Part shown: one piece after another, positions 43,941 to 52,774 of the stretch
Position numbering within the stretch: the first letter of the stretch is position 1
Layout: each line of letters opens with the position of its first letter
Source of the DNA: Streptomyces sp. DH41
Lineage (GTDB): Bacteria; Actinomycetota; Actinomycetes; Streptomycetales; Streptomycetaceae
Assembly (NCBI RefSeq): GCF_029813785.1
Contig: NZ_JARVKY010000001.1
Span: 1-64,000, forward strand
Length of the DNA: 64,000 bases
Direction of reading: 5' to 3'
Notes under the pieces: generated by a model
Told to the model about the DNA's origin: nothing
Seen by the model: only the letters and a program-made list of their open reading frames with translations
Database searches by the model: none
Program-made: the position numbers and the translations under genes

Positions 43941-46730
43941 TTGGAGCTCAGCAGGCTCAGCAGACGAGCGTTCAGCGCCCTCGCGGGCACCACCGTCCTC
44001 GGTCTCGCGCTGGGCGGCAGCGTGAGCAGCCAGGCGCTGCCCCGCTCCGGCGCCCGCGGCCCCGTGCCCACCGGGCCGCCGCCCGGGCCGCCCGGCGCCG
44101 ACGGCGTGCGCCACCGCGTCGCCCTGGACCGGTACTCCCTGCTGGTCGACGGCAGACGCCTCGCCCTGTGGTCCGGCGAGATGCACCCCTTCCGGCTGCC
44201 GAGCCCGTCGCTGTGGCGGGACGTGCTGCAGAAGATGCGGGCGTACGGGTACAACTCGGTCAGCGTCCGACTCGCCTGGAACCAGCACTCCCCCGCCCCC
44301 GGCGAGTACGACTTCACCGGCGTCCGCGACCTGGACCTCTTCCTGCGTACGGCTGCCGAGGCCCGTATGTACGTCGTCCTGCGGCCCGGCCCGTACATCG
44401 GCGCCGACGTGGACGCGGGCGGCCTGCCCGGCTGGCTGACGGCCGCCGAGGGCCGGGCCAGGACCCCCGACCCGGCCTATCTGCGCCACGCCGACGAGTG
44501 GCTGAGCCGCGTCAACGCCGTCGCCGCCCGGCACCAGTACACCCGGGGCACGGGCACGGTCCTGCTCTACCAGGTCGACGCCCCGCGGCGCGCCCGCCTG
44601 ACCCGCCTGCACGACAAGCTCCGCGCCGAAGGCATCGACGTACCGCTCCTGCACGCCGACACCCCGGTCGCCTGGGGCGAGGTGGAGCGCACCCGGGACG
44701 CCGCCGAGGCACGCCGTGTCCATCTCGCCCACCTCGCGCACGGGGTCACGCTGCACAACGTCCACACCGCGTTCGGCGGCACCTCGTGGGGCTGGCTGTC
44801 CGCGCCGTCCGCTCCCACGCCCACGTACGACCCCACGGCGGCCATCGACGAGGCACGCCGGCCGACGGACAAGATGGCCCCGCTCCACCAGCTGGGGCAG
44901 CTGCTGCGCCACGTCCCCGACTTCACCCGGATGGAGGAGGCGCGGCGGGTCGGGGCCGCGGACGCCCGGATCAAGGTGCGGCACCTGGCCAACCCGGACA
45001 CCGGCACCCACGCCTACGTCGTGCGCAACGACTCGGAGACCGACGTCACGTCGAAGGTGCCGATGGGCGGGACCGACGTGGAGGTCACCGTCCCCGCCCG
45101 GGACGCCAAGCTGTTCGCCACCGGGCTCCACCTGGGCGCGGGGCGGAAACTGGCGTACGCCACCGTGCAGCCCATGCTGACCATGAGCGTCGGGCGGCTG
45201 GACATCGCCGCCTTCGTGGGCCGGGCCGGCGAGATGGCGCACCTGGTGCTGGACTGCCCGCACGAGCCGTGGCCGACCCGGCTGGACGAGGAGGCCGCCT
45301 GGGTGTACGACCACGGAGAACTGCACGTCACGGTGCCCCTCGAAGAGAACAGGCTGACCCGGGTGCGGGTGCGCAGCGGCAAGTCCGACCGCACCCTGAT
45401 CCTGCTCGTCGCCGACGACGCCGCCTCGCTGCGGCTGTGGCCGTACGAGACCCCGTCGGGCCGCGTCCTGGTGCACGGCCCGGCGCTGCTGCGCGACGTC
45501 GCCCTGGACGGTGCCACGATCCGGCTGACCGGTGACACCGTCGAACAGTGCCCTCTCGAGGTGTGGGCGCCACGCGGCATCACCGACGTGACCTGGAACG
45601 GCGGCGCGGTGACTACGTCGGGCAGCCGTGCCCACAGCCTGCTGGCCGCCTGGCCGCCGCTGCCCGGCGTGCCCGAGCTGGTGCTGCCCGCGCTGGACGG
45701 CTGGCGGCGCCGCGCCGAGAACCCGGAGTCCGCCCCCGGCTACGACGACTCGGGGTGGGCCCTCGCCGACCGGCGGACGTCGTACAGCACGACCCCCGTG
45801 CCCGACGGGCAGCCCGTGCTCTTCGCCGACGACTACGGCTTCCACTACGGCGACGTCTGGTACCGGGGCCGGCTCAGCGGCGGCGCGGGCCTGGAGGCGG
45901 TGTCCCTCGCCTACAGCACCGGCGCGCGGGGGATGCTGATGGCCTGGCTGGACGGGGAGCCGCTGGGCGTCCACCACGTGGGCCGCGAGGACGACGACGG
46001 CAAGGGCACGTGGACCGCCACGGCCGGTTTCCGGCTGCCGGAGGAAACACGGGAGGCGCTCGGGAAGGAGCCCGGTGCCTCGCCCGTCCTGTCCGTCCTC
46101 GTCCGGCGCACTCAGCACGACCAGGACGCGTACAAGGCGGCCCGCGGGCTGACGTCCGTCGCCTTCGAGGGGGCGTCGCCGAAGGTGGCGTGGCGGATCC
46201 AGGGCGCCGCCGCGCCCGATCCGGTGCGCGGGCCGCTCAACCACGGCGGACTGTTCGGGGAGCGGCACGGCTGGTATCTGCCCGGGTACGACGACGGTGG
46301 CTGGGAGCCCGTGTCCCTTCCCCGGGCGGACCGGCGCCAGGGCGTGACCTGGTACCGGACCACCTTCCGGCTGGACGTCCCGCCGGACGTCGACGCCTCG
46401 GTCGGGCTCGTCCTCGACGACGACCGGGACTACGACGGTCAGGACCCCGACCACGACCGCGATCGCCCGGACCGCGACTACCGCGCCCAGGTCTTCCTCA
46501 ACGGCTGGAACATGGGCGAGTACGTGGGCGGCCCGGCGGGCGAGCCGCACACCTTCGTCCTGCCGAACGGCATCCTGCGCACCCGCGCCGCCGCCAACAC
46601 CCTGGCGATCGCGGTCCTGGCCGGCGGCGAGGCGGCGTCCGGGCCGGGGACGGTACGGCTGAAGCTGCTGGGCGGCGCGGCCGGAGGGGTGCCGGTGGAA
46701 CCGGTCGCCTCCCCCGGCCCGCGCCGCTGA
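43941..46730 (+). CDS. GH35 beta-galactosidase homologue lacking its catalytic motifs
   Basis: A 929-residue Tat-exported protein (TTG start, AGGAGAGG five bases upstream; SRRAFSALAGTTVLGLALGG). The GH35 barrel begins normally: WSGEMHPFRLPSPSLWRDVLQKMRAYGYNSVSV and VLRPGPYIGADVDAGGLPGWL. The acid/base motif QxENEY is replaced by QVDAPR (211-216). The segment that should carry the nucleophile Glu (EF..GWFDPWG) is absent: PLLHADTPVAWG (235-246) runs straight into RTRDAAEARRVHLAHLAHGVTLHNV. Later beta-sandwich domains look complete. Probably catalytically dead, perhaps a binding protein. Confidence 0.82.
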   Translation: MELSRLSRRAFSALAGTTVLGLALGGSVSSQALPRSGARGPVPTGPPPGPPGADGVRHRVALDRYSLLVDGRRLALWSGEMHPFRLPSPSLWRDVLQKMRAYGYNSVSVRLAWNQHSPAPGEYDFTGVRDLDLFLRTAAEARMYVVLRPGPYIGADVDAGGLPGWLTAAEGRARTPDPAYLRHADEWLSRVNAVAARHQYTRGTGTVLLYQVDAPRRARLTRLHDKLRAEGIDVPLLHADTPVAWGEVERTRDAAEARRVHLAHLAHGVTLHNVHTAFGGTSWGWLSAPSAPTPTYDPTAAIDEARRPTDKMAPLHQLGQLLRHVPDFTRMEEARRVGAADARIKVRHLANPDTGTHAYVVRNDSETDVTSKVPMGGTDVEVTVPARDAKLFATGLHLGAGRKLAYATVQPMLTMSVGRLDIAAFVGRAGEMAHLVLDCPHEPWPTRLDEEAAWVYDHGELHVTVPLEENRLTRVRVRSGKSDRTLILLVADDAASLRLWPYETPSGRVLVHGPALLRDVALDGATIRLTGDTVEQCPLEVWAPRGITDVTWNGGAVTTSGSRAHSLLAAWPPLPGVPELVLPALDGWRRRAENPESAPGYDDSGWALADRRTSYSTTPVPDGQPVLFADDYGFHYGDVWYRGRLSGGAGLEAVSLAYSTGARGMLMAWLDGEPLGVHHVGREDDDGKGTWTATAGFRLPEETREALGKEPGASPVLSVLVRRTQHDQDAYKAARGLTSVAFEGASPKVAWRIQGAAAPDPVRGPLNHGGLFGERHGWYLPGYDDGGWEPVSLPRADRRQGVTWYRTTFRLDVPPDVDASVGLVLDDDRDYDGQDPDHDRDRPDRDYRAQVFLNGWNMGEYVGGPAGEPHTFVLPNGILRTRAAANTLAIAVLAGGEAASGPGTVRLKLLGGAAGGVPVEPVASPGPRR

Positions 46731-46759
46731 CCCGGCCGGACGCGCCGCGTCCGGCCGGG
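46731..46759. terminator. Bidirectional hairpin between GH35 and GH51 genes
   Basis: CCCGGCCGGACGCG (46731-46744) and CGCGTCCGGCCGGG (46746-46759) are perfect 14-bp arms around one base, so in practice a 12-bp stem with a small loop. It starts directly after the GH35 stop and serves both convergent units. Confidence 0.87.
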
Positions 46760-46778
46760 CCCACCGGACCCGCCGGTG

Positions 46779-48284
46779 TCAGCGCAGCCGGATCACGTTC
46801 CAGGACAGCGGCTCCAGTACGGCCCTCAGCCCGCCGTCCCGCAGCCGGGTGCCCTCGACCGGGTGCGGGGCGACCCGCTCGGGCTCGGCGAGCGTGTTGC
46901 GGGCGTCGGGGTCGGCGTCCGCGAGGGCGCTGTGCTCGACGACCTCGGTCAGCTCCAGTCCGCTCAGCGCGACGTCCAGCGGCAGCGACTCGGTGCGGGA
47001 GCGGTTGACGGCGAAGACGGTGACCGAGCCGTCCTCGGCGCGCACGGCGGTGGCGTGCAGCAGGTCGGCCTCGCCGTACTTCTTCGTCTCGTACGTCGGT
47101 GAGTCCACCCGGACGTCGAGGACCTCGCCGCGGCCGTACTTCGAGGCCTGCGCGAACGGGAAGAAGGTCGTCTGGCGCCAGGCCGGGCCGCCCGGCTCGG
47201 TCATGATCGGGGCGATGACGTTGACGAGCTGGGCGAGGCAGGCGACGGTGACGCGGTCGGCGTGCCGCAGCAGGGCGATGAGGAGCGAGCCGAAGACGAC
47301 GGCGTCGGTGACGCTGTAGTTGTCCTCCAGCAGGCGGGGCGCCTCGGGCCAGTCCAGGGCGCTGACCTCGGCCTGGGTTTTGGCCATGTACCAGACGTTC
47401 CACTCGTCGAAGGAGAGGTTGATCCTCTTCTTGGACTTGAGGCGGGCGCCGATGTGGTCGCAGGTGGCGACGACGTTCTCGATGAACGACTCCATGTCCA
47501 CGGCCGAGGCGAGGAAGGAGTCGACGTCGCCGTCGAACGGCTCGTAGTAGGCGTGCAGGGAGATGTGGTCGACCAGGTCGTACGTCTCCTTGAGGACCGT
47601 CGCCTCCCACTCGGCGAAGGTCTCCATGGACTGGCCGGAGGAGCCGCAGGCGACGAGTTCGAGGCCGGGGTCGATCTGGCGCATGGCGCGGGCGGTCTCG
47701 GCGGCGAGGCGGCCGTACTCCTCGGCGGTCTTGTGGCCGGTCTGCCAGGGGCCGTCCATCTCGTTGCCCAGGCACCAGAGTTTGATGCCGAAGGGGTCCT
47801 TGTCGCCGTGCTCGGCGCGCAGGTCGGAGAGCGCGGTGCCGGAGGGGTGGTTGGCGTACTCCTGGAGTTCGAGGGCCTCGGCGACGCCGCGGGTGCCGAG
47901 GTTGACCGCCATCATCGGCTCGGCCTGGGGGCCGATCTTCTTGAGGAAGGCGATGTACTCGGCCAGGCCGAAGCGGTTGGTCTCCGTGGAGCGCCAGGCC
48001 AGGTCGAGGCGGCGGGGGCGGTCCTCCACCGGGCCGACGGAGTCCTCCCACTTGTAGCCGGAGACGAAGTTGCCGCCGGGGTAGCGGATGGCGGTGACGC
48101 CGAGTTCCCGGACCAGGTCCAGCACGTCCTGGCGCAGGCCGGCCTCGTCGGCGGTGGGGTGGTCCGGTTCGAAGATGCCGGTGTACACGCAGCGGCCGAG
48201 GTGTTCCACGAAGGAGCCGAAGAGGCGGGGGTTGACCTCGCCGACGGTGAAGGCGGGGTCGAGGGTGAAGCGGGCGGTTCGCAT
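46779..48284 (-). CDS. abfA: GH51 alpha-L-arabinofuranosidase
   Basis: A 501-residue intracellular arabinofuranosidase with no signal peptide. Acid/base Glu175 lies in CLGNEMDGPWQ, nucleophile Glu294 in LSFDEWNVWY; PRLFGSFVEHLGRCVYTGIFEP and IRYPGGNFVSGYKWEDSVGP are standard. It releases L-arabinose from imported arabino-oligosaccharides. It is the last gene of the unit that starts with the binding protein at 52487, separated from the GH43 gene by about 70 bases. Confidence 0.95.
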   Translation of the reverse strand: MRTARFTLDPAFTVGEVNPRLFGSFVEHLGRCVYTGIFEPDHPTADEAGLRQDVLDLVRELGVTAIRYPGGNFVSGYKWEDSVGPVEDRPRRLDLAWRSTETNRFGLAEYIAFLKKIGPQAEPMMAVNLGTRGVAEALELQEYANHPSGTALSDLRAEHGDKDPFGIKLWCLGNEMDGPWQTGHKTAEEYGRLAAETARAMRQIDPGLELVACGSSGQSMETFAEWEATVLKETYDLVDHISLHAYYEPFDGDVDSFLASAVDMESFIENVVATCDHIGARLKSKKRINLSFDEWNVWYMAKTQAEVSALDWPEAPRLLEDNYSVTDAVVFGSLLIALLRHADRVTVACLAQLVNVIAPIMTEPGGPAWRQTTFFPFAQASKYGRGEVLDVRVDSPTYETKKYGEADLLHATAVRAEDGSVTVFAVNRSRTESLPLDVALSGLELTEVVEHSALADADPDARNTLAEPERVAPHPVEGTRLRDGGLRAVLEPLSWNVIRLR

Positions 48285-48299
48285 GTCTGCCTTTCCAGA

Positions 48300-48329
48300 G
48301 GTTCGCGTGTGTCCGGTTCGCGTGTGTCC
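48300..48329. repeat. Perfect 15-bp tandem duplication
   Basis: GGTTCGCGTGTGTCC at 48300-48314 is repeated directly at 48315-48329, in the gap between the GH43 and GH51 genes. No function apparent; it may space or tune expression of the last gene. Confidence 0.85.
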
Positions 48330-48356
48330 GCGGGTTCGTCGTGGCCGGCCGTGCTC

Positions 48357-49337
48357 CTAGGAGACCTTCGGCCAGCCGTCCTTGGTCCAGGTCAAGGCGT
48401 TCAGCCCGAGCTTGGGCGTGCCTTCGTCCTCGGCGTCGTAGTAGTGGTACGCCAGCCAGTCCCGGCCCCGGTCGCGGAAGACGGACTGGCCGCCCGTGCC
48501 GATGTGGCGGCCGTGGCCCTCCAGGAGGAGGTCGCCGCCGCCCTGGAGCATCGGGGTGCCGGTGCTGTCGACGTAGGGGCCCTTGATGTCCGTCGCCCTG
48601 CCGACCTTGATCTTGTACGTGCTGTCCACACCGGAGCAGCACGCGTCGTACGACGCGAAGAGGTAGTAGTGGCGGCCGTGCTTGACGATCTCCGGGCCTT
48701 CGACGGCGTACGGCTCGTCGGGGCGGGTGGCGAGGTGGTGGACCTCCGTGTCCCGGGCGGCCTTGCCGGTGTGCCGGTCCAGCTCGACCATGCGGATGCC
48801 GCTCCAGTAGGAGCCGAAGGACATCCACAGGCGGCCGTCGGCCTGGATGACCGCGGGGTCGATGGCGTTCCAGGTGTCGGTGGTCTCGGAGGAGAAGACC
48901 TTGCCGTGGTCCGTCCAGGTGCCGGGCAGGCCCATGCGGGAGGTGGCGACGCCGATCGCGGAGTGGTTGGTGCCCCAGGAGGAGACCGCGTAGTACAGCC
49001 AGTAGCGGCCGGCGCGGTAGGAGACGTCGGGTGCCCACGGGTCGCCGGTGTCGTTGTACTCGTACCACCAGGACGGGGGCTTCGTGAAGGCGTTGCCCGC
49101 GTCGTCCCAGTGCCTGCCGTCCTCGGAGAGGCGGGCGCCGATGACGCCGCCGGTGGAGTAGGCGACGTAGCCGCCGCCCTTCAGGCGCGTGACGGTGGGG
49201 TCGTGGATGATCCGCTGGCCCGTGATGGGGCGCGGGTCGGGGTAGCTCTCCGCCGCCTGGGCCGCGTTCGGCAGCAGGGCCATCAGGGCCGCCGCCGCCA
49301 CGGCGGTGAGGGTTCTGCGCACAGTGCGCACGGTCAC
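48357..49337 (-). CDS. Secreted GH43 arabinanase
   Basis: A 326-residue secreted enzyme (signal 1-28, LTAVAAAALMALLPNAAQA). The triad is Asp46 (RIIHDPTVTR), Asp160 (TWNAIDPAVIQADGRLW) and Glu213/216 (YAVEGPEIVKHGRHYYLFAS). It is close in layout to the arabinanase at 39382. The GTG start overlaps the permease stop, so a secreted hydrolase is translated from the same coupled message as the importer for its products. Confidence 0.9.
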   Translation of the reverse strand: MTVRTVRRTLTAVAAAALMALLPNAAQAAESYPDPRPITGQRIIHDPTVTRLKGGGYVAYSTGGVIGARLSEDGRHWDDAGNAFTKPPSWWYEYNDTGDPWAPDVSYRAGRYWLYYAVSSWGTNHSAIGVATSRMGLPGTWTDHGKVFSSETTDTWNAIDPAVIQADGRLWMSFGSYWSGIRMVELDRHTGKAARDTEVHHLATRPDEPYAVEGPEIVKHGRHYYLFASYDACCSGVDSTYKIKVGRATDIKGPYVDSTGTPMLQGGGDLLLEGHGRHIGTGGQSVFRDRGRDWLAYHYYDAEDEGTPKLGLNALTWTKDGWPKVS

Positions 49338-50194
49338 TGTCCCGCCAATCCCGTGTGGGCCACGCCCGCCACGATCTGCCGTTGGAAGAAGACGAAGACG
49401 ATGATCAGCGGCAGGCCGGCCATGAGGCCGCCGGCCATGAGCTGGGCCCACTGGATGCCGTAGGAGTTCATGACGGTCGCGATGCCGTTCGGCATGGTCA
49501 TCAGGTCGGGGTTGTTGGTCACCATGTACGGCCACAGGAAGTTGTTCCACGAGCTGATGAAGGTGAAGATGCCGACCGCGGCGAGGGAGGGGCGGGAGAG
49601 CGGCACGATGATGGTGAAGAAGACGCGCCAGCGGCCGGCGCCGTCGATGAAGGCGGCCTCCTCCAGTTCGCGCGGGATGCCCTGGAAGAACTTGTAGAGG
49701 ATGTAGACCATCGCGGCGGGCGCGCACTGCGGCAGGATCATGCCCCAGTAGGTGTCGACCATCCCCATCTGCTGAACGGTGGTGAACAGGGGGACGCCGA
49801 GCACGGCCGGGGAGACCATGAGGCCGGCCATGACGACGCCCATCAGGAGGCCCTTGCCCCGGAACTCGGTGCGGGCGAAGCCGTATCCGGCCAGTGCGCT
49901 GACCAGCAGCACGATCGTCGTCACGCAGACCGACACGACCAGGGAGTTGACGAACCAGTTGGTGATGTTGCCGGTCTCGAAGAGGGCCGTCCACGCCTGC
50001 CCGGTCCAGTCCTCGGGCAGCCAGTGCGTCGGCACCTCGACGGCCTCGGTCTCCGACTTGAGCGAGGTGAACAGCCCCCAGGCCAGGGGCGCCAGGAACA
50101 GCAGGGCGACGGCCGTGCCGAGGAGGGTGAGCACGATCTGGCTCGGCGTCCAGGGCCGGCGAGGCCCCTTGCGTACCTGAACGGCGGTGGTCAT
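49334..50194 (-). CDS. Carbohydrate ABC transporter permease (MalG type)
   Basis: A 286-residue permease with six helices and the EAA loop EEAAFIDGAGRWRVFFTIIVPLSRP that contacts the ATPase. It is the second permease of a CUT1 oligosaccharide importer. No ATPase gene lies nearby; Streptomyces CUT1 systems often share the single ATPase MsiK. Coupled to both neighbours by four-base overlaps. Confidence 0.93.
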   Translation of the reverse strand: MTTAVQVRKGPRRPWTPSQIVLTLLGTAVALLFLAPLAWGLFTSLKSETEAVEVPTHWLPEDWTGQAWTALFETGNITNWFVNSLVVSVCVTTIVLLVSALAGYGFARTEFRGKGLLMGVVMAGLMVSPAVLGVPLFTTVQQMGMVDTYWGMILPQCAPAAMVYILYKFFQGIPRELEEAAFIDGAGRWRVFFTIIVPLSRPSLAAVGIFTFISSWNNFLWPYMVTNNPDLMTMPNGIATVMNSYGIQWAQLMAGGLMAGLPLIIVFVFFQRQIVAGVAHTGLAGQ

Positions 50195-51132
50195 CGGCCG
50201 CCCTCCTCACGGTTGCGCAGCAGCCACATCCGGGCGAGGGCGACGGCCGCGATGAGCACGAAGAAGATGATGGAGATGGCGGAGGCGTAGCCCACGCGGT
50301 AGCTGGTGAAGCCCTGTTCGAGGGTGTACTGCACGAAGGTGCGGGTCGATTCCTCCGGGCCGGGCCCGAAGTCCTGCATCACGACGGCCTGGTCGAAGAC
50401 CTGGAGCGAGGCGAGGATCTGCAGGGCGATGACGAGGCCGGTGATGTTGCGCAGCATCGGCAGCGTGATGTGGAGCATGCGGTGCCAGGCGTTCGCGCCG
50501 TCCAGCTTGGCGGCCTCGTAGAGGTGAAGGGGGATGCCCTGGAGTGCGGCGAGGTAGAGCAGGAAGCTGAAGCCGACCGTCCACCACAGGGTGGTGATGA
50601 CGACCGCGAGCAGCGCGTACGACTTGTCGGTCAGCCACGGCGTCTCGAGTCCGAAGACGTGGTTGACCATGCCGCTGCCGGGGTTGAACAGCCACTGCCA
50701 CAGGTTGGCGGCGACGGTGGACGGCAGCAGGAAGGGCATGAAGAAGCAGAGCCGCCACAGCCACTTGCCGCGCTCGATGTGGTGGGCCAGCATCGCGAGG
50801 AGGAAGGCGAGGACCGTGATGCAGGGCACGACGAGCAGCGTGAAGTACGCGCTGTGGCCGAGCGCGTCCCACATCAGGGGGTCCTGGAGCGCCTCGCTGT
50901 AGTTGTCCAGGCCGATGAAGCTCGCGCTGTCGCCGGAGATGTTGGCGTCCGTGAAGCTGAGGTAGAGGCCGCGCAGCAGGGGCCAGACGACGAAGAGCGC
51001 GAACAGGGCGAGGAACGGGGCGACGAACCAGCCGCCGTGCTGGAAGCCCTGCCTGCGGCGGACGGTGGCGCTGTCGGCGGCGGTCCTCGCACGCGACGGG
51101 CGGATGATCGTTTCAGCGCTGGTCGTCGTCAT
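50191..51132 (-). CDS. Carbohydrate ABC transporter permease (MalF type)
   Basis: A 313-residue permease from the ATG at 51132, six helices, EAA loop YEAAKLDGANAWHRMLHITLPMLRN. It pairs with the 49334 permease. Overlaps its neighbours' start and stop codons by four bases on each side. Confidence 0.93.
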   Translation of the reverse strand: MTTTSAETIIRPSRARTAADSATVRRRQGFQHGGWFVAPFLALFALFVVWPLLRGLYLSFTDANISGDSASFIGLDNYSEALQDPLMWDALGHSAYFTLLVVPCITVLAFLLAMLAHHIERGKWLWRLCFFMPFLLPSTVAANLWQWLFNPGSGMVNHVFGLETPWLTDKSYALLAVVITTLWWTVGFSFLLYLAALQGIPLHLYEAAKLDGANAWHRMLHITLPMLRNITGLVIALQILASLQVFDQAVVMQDFGPGPEESTRTFVQYTLEQGFTSYRVGYASAISIIFFVLIAAVALARMWLLRNREEGGR

Positions 51133-52487
51133 GCGACCGCACCTCCCTGCGCGGCCGTCTTGCCGTCCATGGGGTTCTTCGTGCCGAGCAGGTCGGTGAG
51201 CGCGCCCTTCATACGGCGGGCGGCGGCCTCCGGCTTGGCCGAGCCCATCGTCGAGGAGACGACGATCGGGCCGACGCGCTGGGCGAGGATGCCGGTGGAC
51301 CCGGCGAACCACACCTTGGGCTCGGTGGCCTGGTGGTCCATGGCGCCGGCGTACTCGCTCTGCGGGTTCAGCTCCTTGTAGGCGGCCGTGGACAGGGTCG
51401 GCGTGTAGGCGGGGATGTGTCCGCCGGCCGCCCACTGCTGGGCGTGCTTGACGACGTAGGCGGCCAGTCGGTGCGCGGCCTCGTTGGTGGCGCCGCCGCG
51501 GCCGGCCTGGTGCGGGAGCACGAAGGAGTGCGACTCGGCGTGGGTGGCCTGCTTGCCGAAGACGGGCGGCAGCGGGGTCGCGCCGTAGTCGAGCTTCGCG
51601 CCGGAGAAGACCGGCACCGACCAGTTGCCCTCCCAGGCGAAGGGGGCGCCGTTGACGAACTGTTCGGCGCCCGCACCGCCTCCGAAGCTCGGGTCGGCGT
51701 AGCCGTCGGCGACGTGCCGGCGCAGGAACTCCAGGACCTGGACGGCCTTGTCGGTGTCGAAGGTGACCTCGGACTTGTCGTCGTTGAACCAGGTGCCGCC
51801 GAGCTGGGTGTAGAAGGCGACGAAGTCCCACCACTGGAAGTTCTGGTCGTTGTGCCAGAAGCCGATGGTCTGCAGGCCCTTCTTGGTGGCCTTCTTGGCC
51901 TCCTTGAGCACGTCGAACCACTCCTCGGTCGACGTCACGGGCACCATCCGCCCGTCGGCGCCGAGCAGGCCCGCCTTCTTCAGCACGTCCTTGCGGTAGA
52001 AGCAGAGCTGGACGTGGATGTCGAGCGGGAGGGCGTAGAGCTTGCCGTCGATGACGGCGCGCTTCCACAGCTCGGGGTTGAAGTCCGCCTCCTTCACGCC
52101 GTACTTGGCGAGCAGGCCGACGTCCCAGGGGTCCAGGAGGCGACCGGGCGAGAAGCCGGTGACGCGGCCCAGGTGCATGACGCCGAGGTCCGGAGCGCGG
52201 TTGCCGGCGGCCGCCATGGCGAGCTTGGTGTAGAAGGGGCTGCCCCACTGGAGGGTGGAGTCCTTCACGTCGATGCCCGGGTTGTCCTTACGGAAGGAGT
52301 CCAGCATCGCGATCATGTTGTAGCCGTCGCCGCCGCTGAAGAGGTTCCAGTAGCTCACGCGGGTGTCCGCTCCGGAGGCGAGCGCGTCGGCGCCCGTGCC
52401 CAGGGCCGCGAAGCCGAAGCTCCCCGCGACCGTCAGGCCGCCCGCCGCGGCCAGAAAGTGCCTGCGATCCAGGCCAGGTCGTCCCAT
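51129..52487 (-). CDS. Sugar-binding protein of a CUT1 ABC transporter
   Basis: A 452-residue extracellular binding protein with a twin-arginine signal (GLDRRHFLAAAGGLTVAG) rather than a lipobox. The type-I sugar-binding fold shows SYWNLFSGGDGYNMIAMLDSF, WKRAVIDGKLYALPLDIHVQLCFYRKDVL and FVNGAPFAWEGNWSV. Neighbouring arabinan hydrolases point to arabino-oligosaccharides as ligand (inference). First gene of a five-gene unit: binding protein, two permeases, GH43, GH51. Confidence 0.92.
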   Translation of the reverse strand: MGRPGLDRRHFLAAAGGLTVAGSFGFAALGTGADALASGADTRVSYWNLFSGGDGYNMIAMLDSFRKDNPGIDVKDSTLQWGSPFYTKLAMAAAGNRAPDLGVMHLGRVTGFSPGRLLDPWDVGLLAKYGVKEADFNPELWKRAVIDGKLYALPLDIHVQLCFYRKDVLKKAGLLGADGRMVPVTSTEEWFDVLKEAKKATKKGLQTIGFWHNDQNFQWWDFVAFYTQLGGTWFNDDKSEVTFDTDKAVQVLEFLRRHVADGYADPSFGGGAGAEQFVNGAPFAWEGNWSVPVFSGAKLDYGATPLPPVFGKQATHAESHSFVLPHQAGRGGATNEAAHRLAAYVVKHAQQWAAGGHIPAYTPTLSTAAYKELNPQSEYAGAMDHQATEPKVWFAGSTGILAQRVGPIVVSSTMGSAKPEAAARRMKGALTDLLGTKNPMDGKTAAQGGAVA

Positions 52488-52529
52488 GCCCTGCCCTATC
52501 TGTCATGAACGTAAGATGTGCGTTCAGCG

Positions 52530-52597
52530 TGTTCGAGATATCGAATAGCGCTCGTAACTTCGAACGGGACCGTAAGGTCGCACGAACAGCGCGTCAA
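52530..52597 (-). promoter_or_regulatory. Promoter and best TGTTCG operator, arabino-oligosaccharide operon
   Basis: On the minus strand TTGACG (52597-52592) and TACGGT (52574-52569) are 17 bases apart. Downstream, 52530-52545 is TGTTCGAGATATCGAA, containing the perfect inverted repeat TTCGA-GATA-TCGAA, the cleanest copy in the window; AACTTCGAACG (52557-52567) may be a second site near the start point. The position after the promoter indicates repression, and the length and symmetry suit an IclR dimer. Confidence 0.78.
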
Positions 52598-52615
52598 TGG
52601 GTCGCGCAGGACTTT

Positions 52616-52648
52616 CCGGGAACGGGGGCCGTTCCGTTCCGTTCCCGG
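52616..52648. repeat. Inverted repeat in the divergent region before the triad
   Basis: CCGGGAACGG (52616-52625) and CCGTTCCCGG (52639-52648) are perfect arms with a 13-base centre rich in CGTTCC repeats. It lies upstream of both divergent units and may be an operator for the plus-strand triad. Confidence 0.6.
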
Positions 52649-52774
52649 CGGTCGTTCCCGGTCCGTCCGGGCCGGTCGTTCCCCGTTGAACAATGGCCCC
52701 CGGATCGCATGACGCGGGCGGACGTGGACGCGTAACCTCTGAGGACTCCAGGCCGGCGTTGAGGAGGGGGAAGG

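Noticed and set aside
43800..46550. A 916-codon open frame antisense to the GH35 gene
   Set aside because: The plus-strand frame has a Tat signal, ribosome site and clear GH35 blocks; the antisense product has none.
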